A DNA stretch of 64,000 bases from Archilochus colubris (Eukaryota > Chordata > Aves > Apodiformes > Trochilidae), in assembly GCA_023079485.1 (NCBI GenBank), contig CM041083.1, positions 177,090,480 to 177,154,479 on the forward strand, read 5' to 3'. The notes under the pieces are model-generated. The model ran no database searches. It saw only the letters and a program-made list of their open reading frames with translations, and was not told the DNA's origin. The translations under genes were made by a program, and so were the position numbers. Below are positions 36,440-47,049 of this stretch, piece by piece. How positions within the stretch are numbered: the stretch's first letter is position 1; every line of letters begins with the position of its first letter.

Positions 36440-37450
36440 GACCAGATATCCATCCTTCATCCAGTCAGTGGGTCACCTTGTCATAGAAGGAGATCAGGTT
36501 TGTCAAGCAGGTCCTGCCTTTTATACACCCATGCTGACTGGGCCTGATCACCTTGTCCTGCACTTGACAGCACTCAAGATCAGATGAGATAGATATGATC
36601 AAGATCTGCTCCATAATCTTCCCCAGCACCAAGATCAGAATAACAGGCCTGTAGTTCCCTGGATTCTCCTTCCAGCCCTTCCTGTAGATGGGCATCATAC
36701 TTGCTAACCTCCAGTCAACTGGGACCTTTAATTCCAAGAGCTGCTCCTGTATGGGGAGGAATAACCCAGGGTGTAGTACACACTGGCTTCTGAACAGATG
36801 GAAAGCAGCTTTGAAGAAAAGGATCTGGGGACCCTGCTGAACTGAAATGTAATGCTCCATTGCAGCAAAGGCCAACTCCCTGGCTGCATTAGGAACAGCA
36901 TTGCCAGCAGGTTGAGGGAGGTGATGCTTTCCCTCTGCTCAGCTTTGGGAAGCCGTATCTGCAGTGCTGTGTCTGGTTCTGGGCTCCACAGAACTGAAGA
37001 GAGAAGAAGTTACTGGAGGGAATCCAGTGAGGACTACTGAAAAGATTAAGGAACAGGAGTTTGACTCAAGGAGAGTCTGGGAGTGCTGCCACAGTTCAGG
37101 CTGGAGAAAAAAATGTGAAGCAGGATTTTATCAATATCTATAAATGCTTAAAGGGAAGGAATTAAGAAGATGCAACCAGAAACTATATAGTGGTGTCACT
37201 AAAGGAAGAAGAGGCAATAGACACAAATTGAAATATTGGAAATTCAGTTTAAACCTCAGGAAAACCAAGTCACAGTGAGAGTGATTGAACACTAGAAGAG
37301 GTTGCCCAGATAGGTTTTAGAGTCTCCAACCACGGAGATATTAAATAGCCAACTAGCTAGAGTCACGATCAACATGCTGTAGCTGACCCTGTTCTAAAAA
37401 GAAGGATTAGACTAGATGATCTCCAGAGGTGTCTGTGAATTCCTGTGAAA
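36440..37450 (+). mobile_element. CR1 LINE with inverted 5' part
   Basis: Two CR1 pieces lie head to head. 36440-36745 reads on the minus strand as the RT fingers region (VDWRLASMMPIYRKGWKENP, then PSQHGCIKGRTCLTNLISFY). At 36750 the orientation flips, and 36750-37450 reads on the plus strand from the region just after the RT palm (ATGGGGAGGAATAACCC, AAGGATCTGGGG) to the 3' end (TTAGACTAGATGATCTCC). The RT palm with the FADD motif is missing at the junction. The arrangement (antisense upstream piece, then sense 3' piece) is the one produced by twin priming in LINEs. Both parts are diverged, with stops. Two independent insertions are the alternative. Confidence 0.8.
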
Positions 37451-37868
37451 TAAAAGAATACATTCCTGTGGTCAATAGTTAAACACATACCTTCTATTAC
37501 TAAAAATAAATGTATTTAAAAATAAAAGTCTTCAGGGGACTCTGACACCCATTTCAAGATCTTTCAATTTATTCTCTTAGTAGAGACCAAAATAATAAGT
37601 GTACAAAATCAACTTTTCAGAAAAACAGTTTAGATTTTTTACTTTCATAGTTCATACTTTCTTTACAGAGAGCCTAGGATATGTTTTAGCTGCAATAATC
37701 ATTATTAACTGGAAGAAAAAGAGTTTAGAAAAGTGTCCAGATATTCTCTGCTTCTTATTCGCCGCTGCTGGGTGAAAGGAATATTTCATTTTAGGTATCA
37801 TGTCTTTTTCAAGTTTCAGTTAATATGCCCATCTATGAGTGAAGATTTTATCTTTATTTTATTTGGCT
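37451..37868. other. Short unique spacer
   Basis: About 420 bp of AT-rich sequence between two CR1 copies; nothing recognised. Confidence 0.6.
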
Positions 37869-38278
37869 TAGGGAGCTGGGTCTCTTCAGCTTGGAGAAGA
37901 GGAGAATGAGGGGTGACCTCATTAATGTTTATAACATATAAGAGGAGAGTGTCAGGAGGACAGAGTAAAACTTTTCTCAGGGGTGACTAATAATAGGACA
38001 AGGGGCAATGGTTATAAATTGGAACATAGGTGGTTCCATATAAATATTAGGAAGATTTTTTTCACTGTGAGGGTGACAGAGCACTGGAAGAGGCTGCCCA
38101 GGGAGGTTGTGGAGTCTCCTTCCCTGGGGACATTCAAAACCCACCTGGATGTGTTCCTGTGTGACCTGCTGTGGGTGACCCTGCTCTGGTTGGGGGGGTT
38201 GGACTTGACGATCTTTCAAGCTCCCTTCCAATCCCTAACTTCCTATGATTTCTATGATTTCTATGACTTCTATGATCT
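37869..38278 (+). mobile_element. Young CR1 LINE, 5'-truncated, with 9-mer tail
   Basis: Plus-strand CR1 beginning at TTAGGGAGCTGGGTCTCTTC and ending in a tail of four CTATGATTT-type nonamers at 38243-38278, instead of the usual octamer. Most of the ORF2 end is open (37983-38345, 120 codons: [14 protein letters not shown], then [14 protein letters not shown]), although a short change near 37940 breaks the upstream frame. It is the inverted partner of 33255-33716 and has a different 5' truncation point, so it is a separate insertion of the same subfamily. Confidence 0.93.
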
Positions 38279-39367
38279 TTCCCTGATATGCCTCCTTGTG
38301 TCCAGGTTACAGTTGATACCCTACAGAAAAGACACATCCAAATGAAGTATGGAATACTAGCTGTTCCTGTCATGAAATGCTACATAGTCTTTGTTGAGTT
38401 CAGACAGTTCAGGCTTTGTGTCTGAAACTTATACACATATTCTTTTTCAGCTTCTGAAAATATCACTGTCACAGGTCATGCTCTAGAAATACATAAAACC
38501 ATCTGGCCTCTTGTTCAAAAAGTGAATAAATAGTAGCCTGATTTTTGTGGACTTGTTCATATGTGCAGGAGAGGCATATGTTTACATACAAACTGAATCA
38601 AGTCTTCTGGTGGTGGCAGACCGGATGGAATAGCTTTTTGAACCCATCCACAACAACCCTACAGATGACAATATTAACTACACAAAGTGTCTCCATCTCC
38701 CTTCTCACCTCATCTAGACTCACAACATACAGTCTACCCAATGCTTCTGTCCCTTCTCTGCTCTTTCTTTGCTTCGTATTGTAATTATTTTCCTGCTCTC
38801 CATCTTTAATACCATTAGCATTATGCTGGATAATGCAGTTGCAGAATATTGATGGTGCTCTGAGTCAATGCAGCAATTACTGTGGAAGGCCCAGAAAGGA
38901 TACTGTACATTATAAAAGCATTAAAGTGTGAGCACTATGCGATAATGATGGAATTATCCTTATTCACTTCCTGCAGCTTTCTGAATGTCACACACAAATT
39001 GAATACTAGATAATCATATTCCTACCTGGTCATTTTCCACCTCTAGTCTCTCCATCATGTCAGAATCAAGTGCATGCTTTTACTGCAGCAGTTGTGTGGG
39101 TTCAACTAACAAAAGCTTGCATAAAGTATTAAACACGTTACTATAGCAAAATACTTTTTTTCTTCACTTTTTGATGAACCACGTTTTTATTCAAGCACTA
39201 GTTCATGAGTTGGAAGAGAATTCAGATTCCCATTCTGCATAATCAAGACTTTTTTTTTTTAAAACAATTTGTAATGAAGTAGTTGAAATCATCATAATAT
39301 GAATGGCCAAGCACATAGCTGTATTCATAGCAGAGTGAAGATAAGAATATAACAGAATAAATGTGTG
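38279..39367. other. Unique AT-rich DNA, no gene seen
   Basis: About 1.1 kb with no recognised repeat or gene; one T-run near 39250-39259. Confidence 0.55.
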
Positions 39368-39921
39368 TCTGGGTCAGACCAGAGGTCCATCCAGCTCACT
39401 ATTCTGACTCTCCATTGACAACAGGAGATGCTGTTTCAGCAGGGCACGCAAGATCCACCATTTCCTGCTCTCTCTTATACTTGTATTCCCTACAGCCCCA
39501 GCAGGTGTGTCAGGAATGTTAGAAAGTACATGTTTTATTTCTCCCTTTAGTATCTGTTTATGGATACATTGTGTGTGAGTTGTCTAAGACTTTTTTGAAC
39601 GTGAGGATATGATCTACAATTCACAAACCCTTATGGCTGTAAATTGCAGAAATTTCCCACTGGAAAGAAGTGTTTTCTTTAATATGGTTAAAATCAAGCT
39701 CCTACTGGTTTAAAAACCTGTCTGTAATTCAAAGATTGCATAGTTGATGAGTAACAGTTTTACATTATTTTATCCACTGTTTTCATGGCTTTACAATACT
39801 CAGTCATATCCCATTCAGCTTTCTCCTCTCCAAAAACTAAGAAAAGGTCACGAATCTCTTCCTGGCCTTTTTGGTCTCTTCTTGAAAGCCCTGGTTGCCT
39901 TGCTCTCTTCTCATAAGACAT

Positions 39922-40744
39922 TGTCATGATTTAACACTGGCCTGGCAATTAAACCGAGTAACAGATGCTCTCTACTAATCCCCCTTCCCCTCCCTGATGA
40001 AGGAGAGAGAATAAGGGAAAGAGACTGATGGGTTGGAAACTCAACTACACAGCTTTAATGAAACAGTAATGATACAAAGGAAAAAATTACTAAATATATA
40101 CAAGGATACAGGAAAATTGATACCATGTTTCTCCCCACTTTCCCCCAGTAACTCTCAGTCACCACCAAGGCTGCAGGGCAGCCCTGGGAAAGTCCAGGCT
40201 GGAATCCTGGAGCAGTCGGGAGCTGGAGGCAGGAACACACAGATATGGGCTGGCACGGATCAGGACCACAGGCAGATGAATGGACGGAATTCTCCCAGGA
40301 TGCTGAAGCAAAACAGGGACAGGCTAAGAACGGGAAGCAGGAAAGGCAGGAAAGGAAGGAAATGCAGGAAGCTGGAGACTGGTTTGACCCTTGTGATCCC
40401 TCAATTTATACTGAGTATGACATGTATGGGATGGAATATTCTGTTTGGTCAATTTTGGCATCTATCTTGCCTGTTCCTCCCCAAAGGAGAGTTTCAGGTG
40501 TGACCTCTTTACTCCTTTTCTCCTTCCAGAGGGCAAAATGTTCCTCAGAACTGAGCAGTGTCCTTGGTTCTGCACACCAGTCTCTGGCTGTAACTATAAA
40601 CATCGAGTGTTATCAGTCTTAGAAGCAGATACTGACTGAGAAACTTGCTGTTAATTTCAGCAAGTGCAACTAGTTACAAGAGACTTAGCTGAAAGCAAAA
40701 GTACAAGGCAGAAAATCACCTTTATCCTGGCCCAACCCATGACA
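39922..40744 (-). mobile_element. Solo ERVL-type LTR, 823 bp, complete
   Basis: The ends form a perfect inverted repeat, TGTCATG at 39922-39928 and CATGACA at 40738-40744, as expected for an LTR. The order of blocks matches, in reverse, the avian ERVL LTR also seen at 13428-13960: on the plus strand a purine-rich GAAGGAGAGAGAATAAG early, CAATTTATACTGAGTATGAC at 40402-40421 (a TATAAATTG TATA box on the minus strand at 40403-40411) and GGGATGGAATATTC just after. Flanks read GACAT on the left and GACAG on the right, a 5-bp target duplication with one mismatch. No internal retroviral DNA is present, so the provirus was lost by LTR-LTR recombination. It sits inside the ancient CR1 described separately. 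A 156-codon frame (40033-40503) crosses it and is not a gene. Confidence 0.85.
40403..40411 (-). promoter_or_regulatory. TATA box of the ERVL LTR
   Basis: TATAAATTG on the minus strand, at the position where this LTR family keeps its TATA box, downstream of a GTCATACTCAG motif. It would direct transcription toward lower coordinates. Activity is unknown. Confidence 0.5.
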
Positions 40745-40990
40745 GACAGCTGCTCTATCCTCTTGATCTTTCAGTTGCTTCTACTGTATTTTTCTTGACT
40801 CGAACACTAGATGTATGCATACTTCCACACACTTCTCAAGAGGTGATTGCATTACTTTTTTTCATAGCAATGAGATGTTGTCTTCTGTTGTGTTCTCAAT
40901 ACACTTCTTGATGAAGCCTAATATTTTGTTGGCCTTCTGGTTGCTGATGCACACAGAGCTACTGTTTGGATGGAAGCCTGTGCTCCGACT

Positions 40991-43900
40991 ATGCCATTGA
41001 CATTTCAACTGAGACCCATTCTCAGGGGAAAGGCTTGCTCCTCCATTACCTTTCAGTGTCATACCACCCACCTCCAGTGTAAGTGGACCAGTCAAACTAT
41101 TGCATATCCACCACACGGTCCTATTGGCACTTGTAGTGCCACCAGATGGTTGATATGTGATATATGTCATCCATAGGATCTTCCTTAGATGGGATCCACC
41201 TCACACTGCTCCAAAGGCAACCAGTATTTTACTGTTTATTGTGTCAGGCTGTCTTTTCATATAATGGGCATGTGGATTCTAAGATGAATTAGCTGTCCAG
41301 GTCATGGACACATCTCAGAAAGTACACTGAGTTTTATCTCATTCCCTAGTCCAACTTTTAGTTAAGACCAGAAGGATTCCTTCTTGCAGTGGGGTGTGCT
41401 GTCAGCTTGAAGTGCAGGTACAGAATTACAAAGAACAAAAAAGGGACCAAGAGTCATTGTCTTGAAAGCTGTGTGTGTGCTGCCATCCCCTCTTATACCA
41501 CAGCTGAGCATAGCCCAGTGGAGTAGATCAGCTGCCCAAAGGACATAGCACAAACAAGAAGATTATCCAGAATACTGTAAATCCTGAATTCCTGAAATTA
41601 CAAAATGTGCTGACCATCTTTTTATTTTATGTGTGTCACTGCAAGACTTCTGAAATCAGAGCAGTCCCTGTGCCAATCTCTACTCTTCAGAAAAGAGAAC
41701 AGAATGTGCATGAGCTGTTATTACCTTCTACTACAAGAGCTGAGCATCAATTGCTTTGCCGGGTGTGTTTATCACCTGCAAGTACTTACCTCCTTTGCTT
41801 GTGTTTGAATAGGCTCTCTGAGTATTTTGGCAATAATTTTTTTTTCAAGCAGCTGCTTCTTCTGTGCTGAGGTTTTTAGGGATGCTTTTCTCCCTGGCTA
41901 TCGTTTTCTGGGTTGGAGGCAGACCTGCCAACCTTGTACTATTCCCTCTAAGGGAAAAATAACTGATGGCTTGAGAGAGAACTAGAGGTGATTCCAACAG
42001 ACTTCAATCACATTATTATTTCTGCATTTTATGGCTGTTACAGTTTCCTTCAGTCTACTTGCTATTCCAGCTGCTGATTTTTGTTCTATTTTTTATTTGT
42101 AAAGCTCTGTCAGCTTTCAAGGGCAACAACATAGCTCTTTAAAATATTTAATTCCTTAATTATTAATTAATTAGTTGTCAGAATTTTCTTTACAATGTTC
42201 TTTACAGATCTGCCCAATCTGTAAGTAGGCTAATACAATTTGTTCTTTGAACAGCTTACTGGCATATGTGTTTCCTGACATGCATTGTTGAAAATGGGTG
42301 CATACAGCTATTTTTACAACTCATTCCTCTGGAACAGGTGTGACGGAATGGCTGAAGAGGTCATGACATGCTGAGTGCTACCAGAATTAGCTGGTTTGTA
42401 GTTCACACTAGTTTTATAATCTGGGTTTCTTTTGCTGTCCAGTTACTGTTGGTGTAAACCCTGCAAAAGCACAGCAAACTTAGGATTAATGAGAAAAGAC
42501 ATGGTCTCAGTATAACTGTTTATTTATGGGATAGCAAATCCTGTCCTTAATGTCTGTCCAAATCTTTTGATTATAATTAGCACCAAGAACTAAGTAGAGG
42601 GGGGATGTAGTTTAGAAAATTGAGCAAAGATTCACTCCTTAGATTTAACAGAAATTTGCAGCTAAATTATGTGTTGTGACTTTGCATCAATTAGAATCTG
42701 AAGAGCAAACCTAAGTGAAGTTAAATGTAGAAAGTGGTCATTTTTTCAGTAAAGGAGACAGAAAAGCAAACTAAATATATTTCAGCCAGGAAGTTTTACT
42801 GAAAGAGTCTTCATATTTCAAATATAAAAATCACTGTACAGGTGGCTGTTAGCTCAACACTGCGTCTCCAGCATTGACAGGGTGAGGAACCTGATAATTT
42901 TCTAAGATCACTTCCTACCTTATTTTCTGTGAACAAAACTAAACTGGAGCTCTGTAAAACCTTCAAATCAAACACTCCCCATTTTCCATGGGAACCTAGC
43001 CTTTCCCTCTCAAAAGACTAAAGATTCAAATATTTAGGCACAGGGGTAGGATCTGCTCTTTCTTCAGAAGAAGAAATTATCATTAGAGGTTTTTTTAAAG
43101 GAAATTGCAAAAAGCTTGAGATTGTCTAATTCAGCCTGAATTCTGAAGGTGCACAAAGTGTTTGTTTTATCAACCAGAGATGACAGTAATATTCAAGTGA
43201 TGGTGCAGTGAGTTCTTGTAACATAAATCTAATCACAAGCCTGAAGGGACTACTTCATCTGCAAACAATGCAAACAAAACTGCAGCATTCAATCTGCATA
43301 CAAAGCCCCCTGGAATTTGTATGATTTCTAAAGCCATTGTTCTGAAGAAGTGAAACAAAACCAGACTGTACAGCCTGGATGAAGTCCATGGGAACATGGT
43401 TACCTATACAGTCTGTAATACAGTCTGAGATGTGCAACACTTTCCTGTACCCCAACCCAGTTCTACAGTTCCACATAATCAGGTTTCAGGACAATAATAA
43501 AACTCAAAATGTCCCCATAACTACATATATGCGATGGGGCTACAAGGGCAGATGTTTGTCCATAGTTGGTTCAGACCTTGTGTATCCACTGAAAGCAACA
43601 CGTGAATTGATATTTCTTACCTGGTAATACAGATTTCCTCCATATTCTGTAGTGTAATTGGATTTCAGTCTCATGAGTATGCCTGCAGCCTAGGCTTTTT
43701 ATACAGTGTTGATACATCAAGTATTGTATCTTTTTTGCTAGGCAGTACTAGGTGATGAATGAAAGGATCTATTTTGTGCCATCAAATCTTTAATGGCTTC
43801 TAAGTCTATTATCATCAACTGTAGCTGTCAAATTAGTCATTCAAACTCTCGTGGTGTCAAAAGGATAATAAATATTAAACAGTTTTTCAGAGCAAATTTA

Positions 43901-45639
43901 ATATGTTGCATTCTTCAGCAAAGGAGCCTTTCTTGATATAGACGCTAATGCATGGGCATAATGGGTAGAAATGTTGTGGTACTTGATAAGGATTAATGTG
44001 TTTGTTTGTTATGCTGGAAATTATCTCCTCCTGAGTTCCTTTAACTCTCTTGCCCTGAAAAATCACTTTTTAAGGCTCATCTGTAATGATGTTAGATCTC
44101 TGAATCTGAGGCTGTCACTCTACATTACCCTTCCACAATGAAATGGGCACTAGAGAGGATGATCCTGAGGACATATCTTTTAAGACATCTTTACACCTTC
44201 GTAACCACATGGGAAAGAACATCCAGCCACGTGTTGCTGTCAAGCTTCCATGAAAATCATCTATAAGGGTCATGAAATGAAAATCAATCTAAAAGGACAG
44301 GTTTGGCCTTTTGTAGTGCCTTATAAAATAATGTTTTGAGGGGTGGGATTGAGTTCAAAGTGGCCAAAGTAGTTACTGGGTTTTTTTCATTATGTGAAAC
44401 TCACTGAATATACTGTGTGCAAAGCAGTATGATGTAGTACAACGGGGAAAGGTGAAAGACCGGCTGGGTGTTGGCTTGGGACTACCTCAGGTGCTGAGTC
44501 CCATGCTGCCTGTCTAGGCAGGGTCACTGCTAAAAGCACCCAGTGCGCACCTCAGAGGGAACTGCCTGACCCTCAGTGGAAGGATTACAGGATGGTCTGT
44601 CTGGATTTCAGGATTTGGGAGTGAAACGGGACCTAAAAGCGTACCAAGAGAACAATCCTGGTTGACTTGTGGAAACCCCAGAGGTATCTTCTCCTCCACT
44701 GACTGTGAAGACAGCCTAAGAAAGGTGCACAGACTTCAACTTGTGGTTTCATAAGCTAAAGGAGATTAATTTCTCCATGGACACCAGAGATACTGTTTGG
44801 CTTGTGTCCCCTTCGGCTCATTGTGTAATGCTAAATAGGGGTCAGACTGAGAAGCCTATGGTGTGTACTGACAAGCCATTTTGCAGCAGAACTCCCATAG
44901 AGGCAGCTGGCTGAAGCAGCTCAAATCAGAGACAGGAGTTAAGCAGAGTCAAAGGTCAGTGTTTGAGCTCACTCTTTCACATAACCTGCTTTTATGAAGA
45001 AGTGGAAGTTTTCCTATAACAAAGTAACCCAGGCAGCACATTGGAGCATGCAAGCTTGTGATCCTTACAAGACACAGTGGTGAAAACTCCTTTCTTTAGA
45101 AATCCCTGGGAAGGAGAAGGTGATGTTTTCCTCCAAGAGAAGCTGGCTTGTTAGACCACTCTCACATACACAAGAGAGGATACTTCTACATCTGAAAAGG
45201 ATCCAAATTCATGTCTGCCAGGAGTGTGCCCTAACCACCAATTGGCAGATCAGTCACAGAGAAAATTTGGATCAAGGACTTTCAACCCACTTTTGCAGCC
45301 TAGACCTTTCCTGAGTCAAAACAGGCAAATTAACTTAGTCTCTCACATATTCTTAAGCTATATTATAAAGATGTTTTCTCAGGATGTTGTCTGCTGTTAG
45401 TGGATGTGCAGTGTTGGCACTGTAATCTTGGTGGCAGCTTACTACCTGTTTGGAAACTCCAGCACATGGCTGTAGGTTCAGTTTGGTAGCAAAATCATAG
45501 CCTGGCTTTGTGTCACCAAGGCATGGGCAAAACAAAAGTACTTTTTCCAGCAGGGTATTAGTACACCTGTGCCTGTGACAAAGCTTTACTATGTCTCCAT
45601 GTCCAAAGCCTAACTTGCATTGTTTGGATGCAGTTCTTA
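40991..45639. other. Unique DNA, no gene seen
   Basis: No recognisable gene. 44.4-45.3 kb is less AT-rich and contains a few unrecognised frames (for example 45120-45314). TTAATTAATTA-type simple sequence occurs near 42150-42175. Some of the first few hundred bases may still be decayed ancient CR1. Confidence 0.45.
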
Positions 45640-45723
45640 GTGATGAGTTTACAGCGTTGGTCAAGGGTTGGATTGGATGACTTGAAGGTTTCTGCCAACC
45701 AAAACCATTCTGTGATTCTGTTT
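45640..45723 (+). mobile_element. CR1 LINE, short 3'-end fragment
   Basis: About 80 bp: GTGATGAGTTTACAGCG, GGTTGGATTGGATGACTTG, then CATTCTGTGATTCTG at 45707-45721. This is a CR1 3' terminus, extremely 5'-truncated. The preceding 103-codon minus frame (45353-45664) runs into it and is not supported as a gene. Confidence 0.8.
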
Positions 45724-47049
45724 CTGACTCCTCTCAATACATCAGTCAGAGCAACATTTCAGTCTGCTTCTATCTCCCAGTCTGGATGTTCTTGATTCAC
45801 CTTGAATCACCCTCTGCTCAGTGAATACACTTTTTTTTTCAGGACCATACATATTGTTCCACCCTTCCAACCGAGTTAACACAATCTTGAATATACAACT
45901 TGTCTATCAATCACACCTGTCTCTGAGGACTGCTTTGAGTAGTGTTTCAGTGCAGCTGTTAGAGGAGCATGCATACTGATCAGTTCTCCAGTGAGGTCTG
46001 CCCATTATCTCCTCTGCCTGAACAGTGATCTGTATTTCATTTTAGAAGAAAGGAAAAGCAAGGATATATGTTTTCAAGAGAGACTCCTGGGTTGTTAAAC
46101 CCCAGCAGAATAAAGCACACTCTCAGGGTGCAGAGTTAGATTAACCTGTTTCTCACTGCCCCTCCTCCCCATGATCTTAAGCAATTCAGTGTGATTGATT
46201 TTGGGAGTCCCAGTCTGAGTCACTAATTCCTTTCTGTTGTTATAAGAGGAATCCATTTAGATAAAGCAGGGGTTTAGACTTGCCAGTGGAAACCAGGTGC
46301 TCAAAACTTATGGCTTACAGTGCCTTATACTGCAACACTAAAATCCTTTCCTTTTCTCAAGGCTCGAGTCCTATTCCTTCCTAGAAATTTAATTCATATT
46401 GTGACCAGTTTTGAACCTACCACAATAGAAACTTTGTTATACAAACCATTTGTGATAAAATCACTTATGAAATACCATTTTTGGGTAGTACTTTTCTGGC
46501 TCTCCAGAACCCAAATAATTGATTAGTGTGCTCCAGCTTTTCTGATACCCAGAGAAGCACGTACAGCACTGTACATCTTGCTATGGAGATGGAAGGAAGC
46601 TGGGATACAAGTGTGGGTTAGGGAACTGGGAAATAACTGTGGTGGTAGTAGCAGCAATGCGTGTATTGTTGCCTTGGCCTATTTCACTCATGCCTTTTGT
46701 CAGCTTCTTGAATGCTGACATTTAAATAAAATTGGTTTGGTTTAAATTATGAGAAATACTTCTTTCTTCACATAAAGATTATTTATTGCCAGTCAACAGC
46801 GTGAGTATTATCAAGTCTACCATTTAACACTTCCCTCTGCTGGGTAACATGAGTCAAGTGACAGCACAGGACTTGGCCAGTCTTTAAATACAGCATCCAT
46901 AGCTCCTGCCCTCAGCTACATGAGATAAACCATGTCCTGATCTTGGTTAAAATGTGGCATCATTAGAATTTCTCCATGGACATCATTATTTTCTTCACAA
47001 AAAGTAACGATTCACCATATTATAAAGAGATAAGTAAGGATTACAACGG
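45724..47049. other. Unique DNA, no gene seen
   Basis: About 1.3 kb with no recognisable gene or repeat. Confidence 0.55.

Larger units (their letters stand above)
39368..40990 (-). mobile_element. Ancient CR1/L3-like LINE, split by an LTR
   Basis: The left part (39368-39921) starts with CTGGGTCAGACCAGAGGTCC, a landmark I know from the 3' end of an old amniote CR1 lineage, and later shows the ACTTTTTTGAAC, AGAAGTGTTTTCTTTAAT and CTTCTCATAAGACA landmarks in the expected order. The right part (40745-~40990) continues with GACAGCTGCTCTATCC, TTGATCTTTCAGTTGC and, on the minus strand, a degenerate coding line reading ANKILGFIKKCIENT near 40900-40940, equivalent to the ILGCIRK region of younger CR1s. 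The two parts join cleanly if 39922-40744 is removed. Strongly diverged and non-coding. Confidence 0.68.

Noticed and set aside
40033..40503. 156-codon plus-strand frame
   Set aside because: It lies within the solo LTR, antisense to the LTR's transcription, and is explained by LTR sequence.
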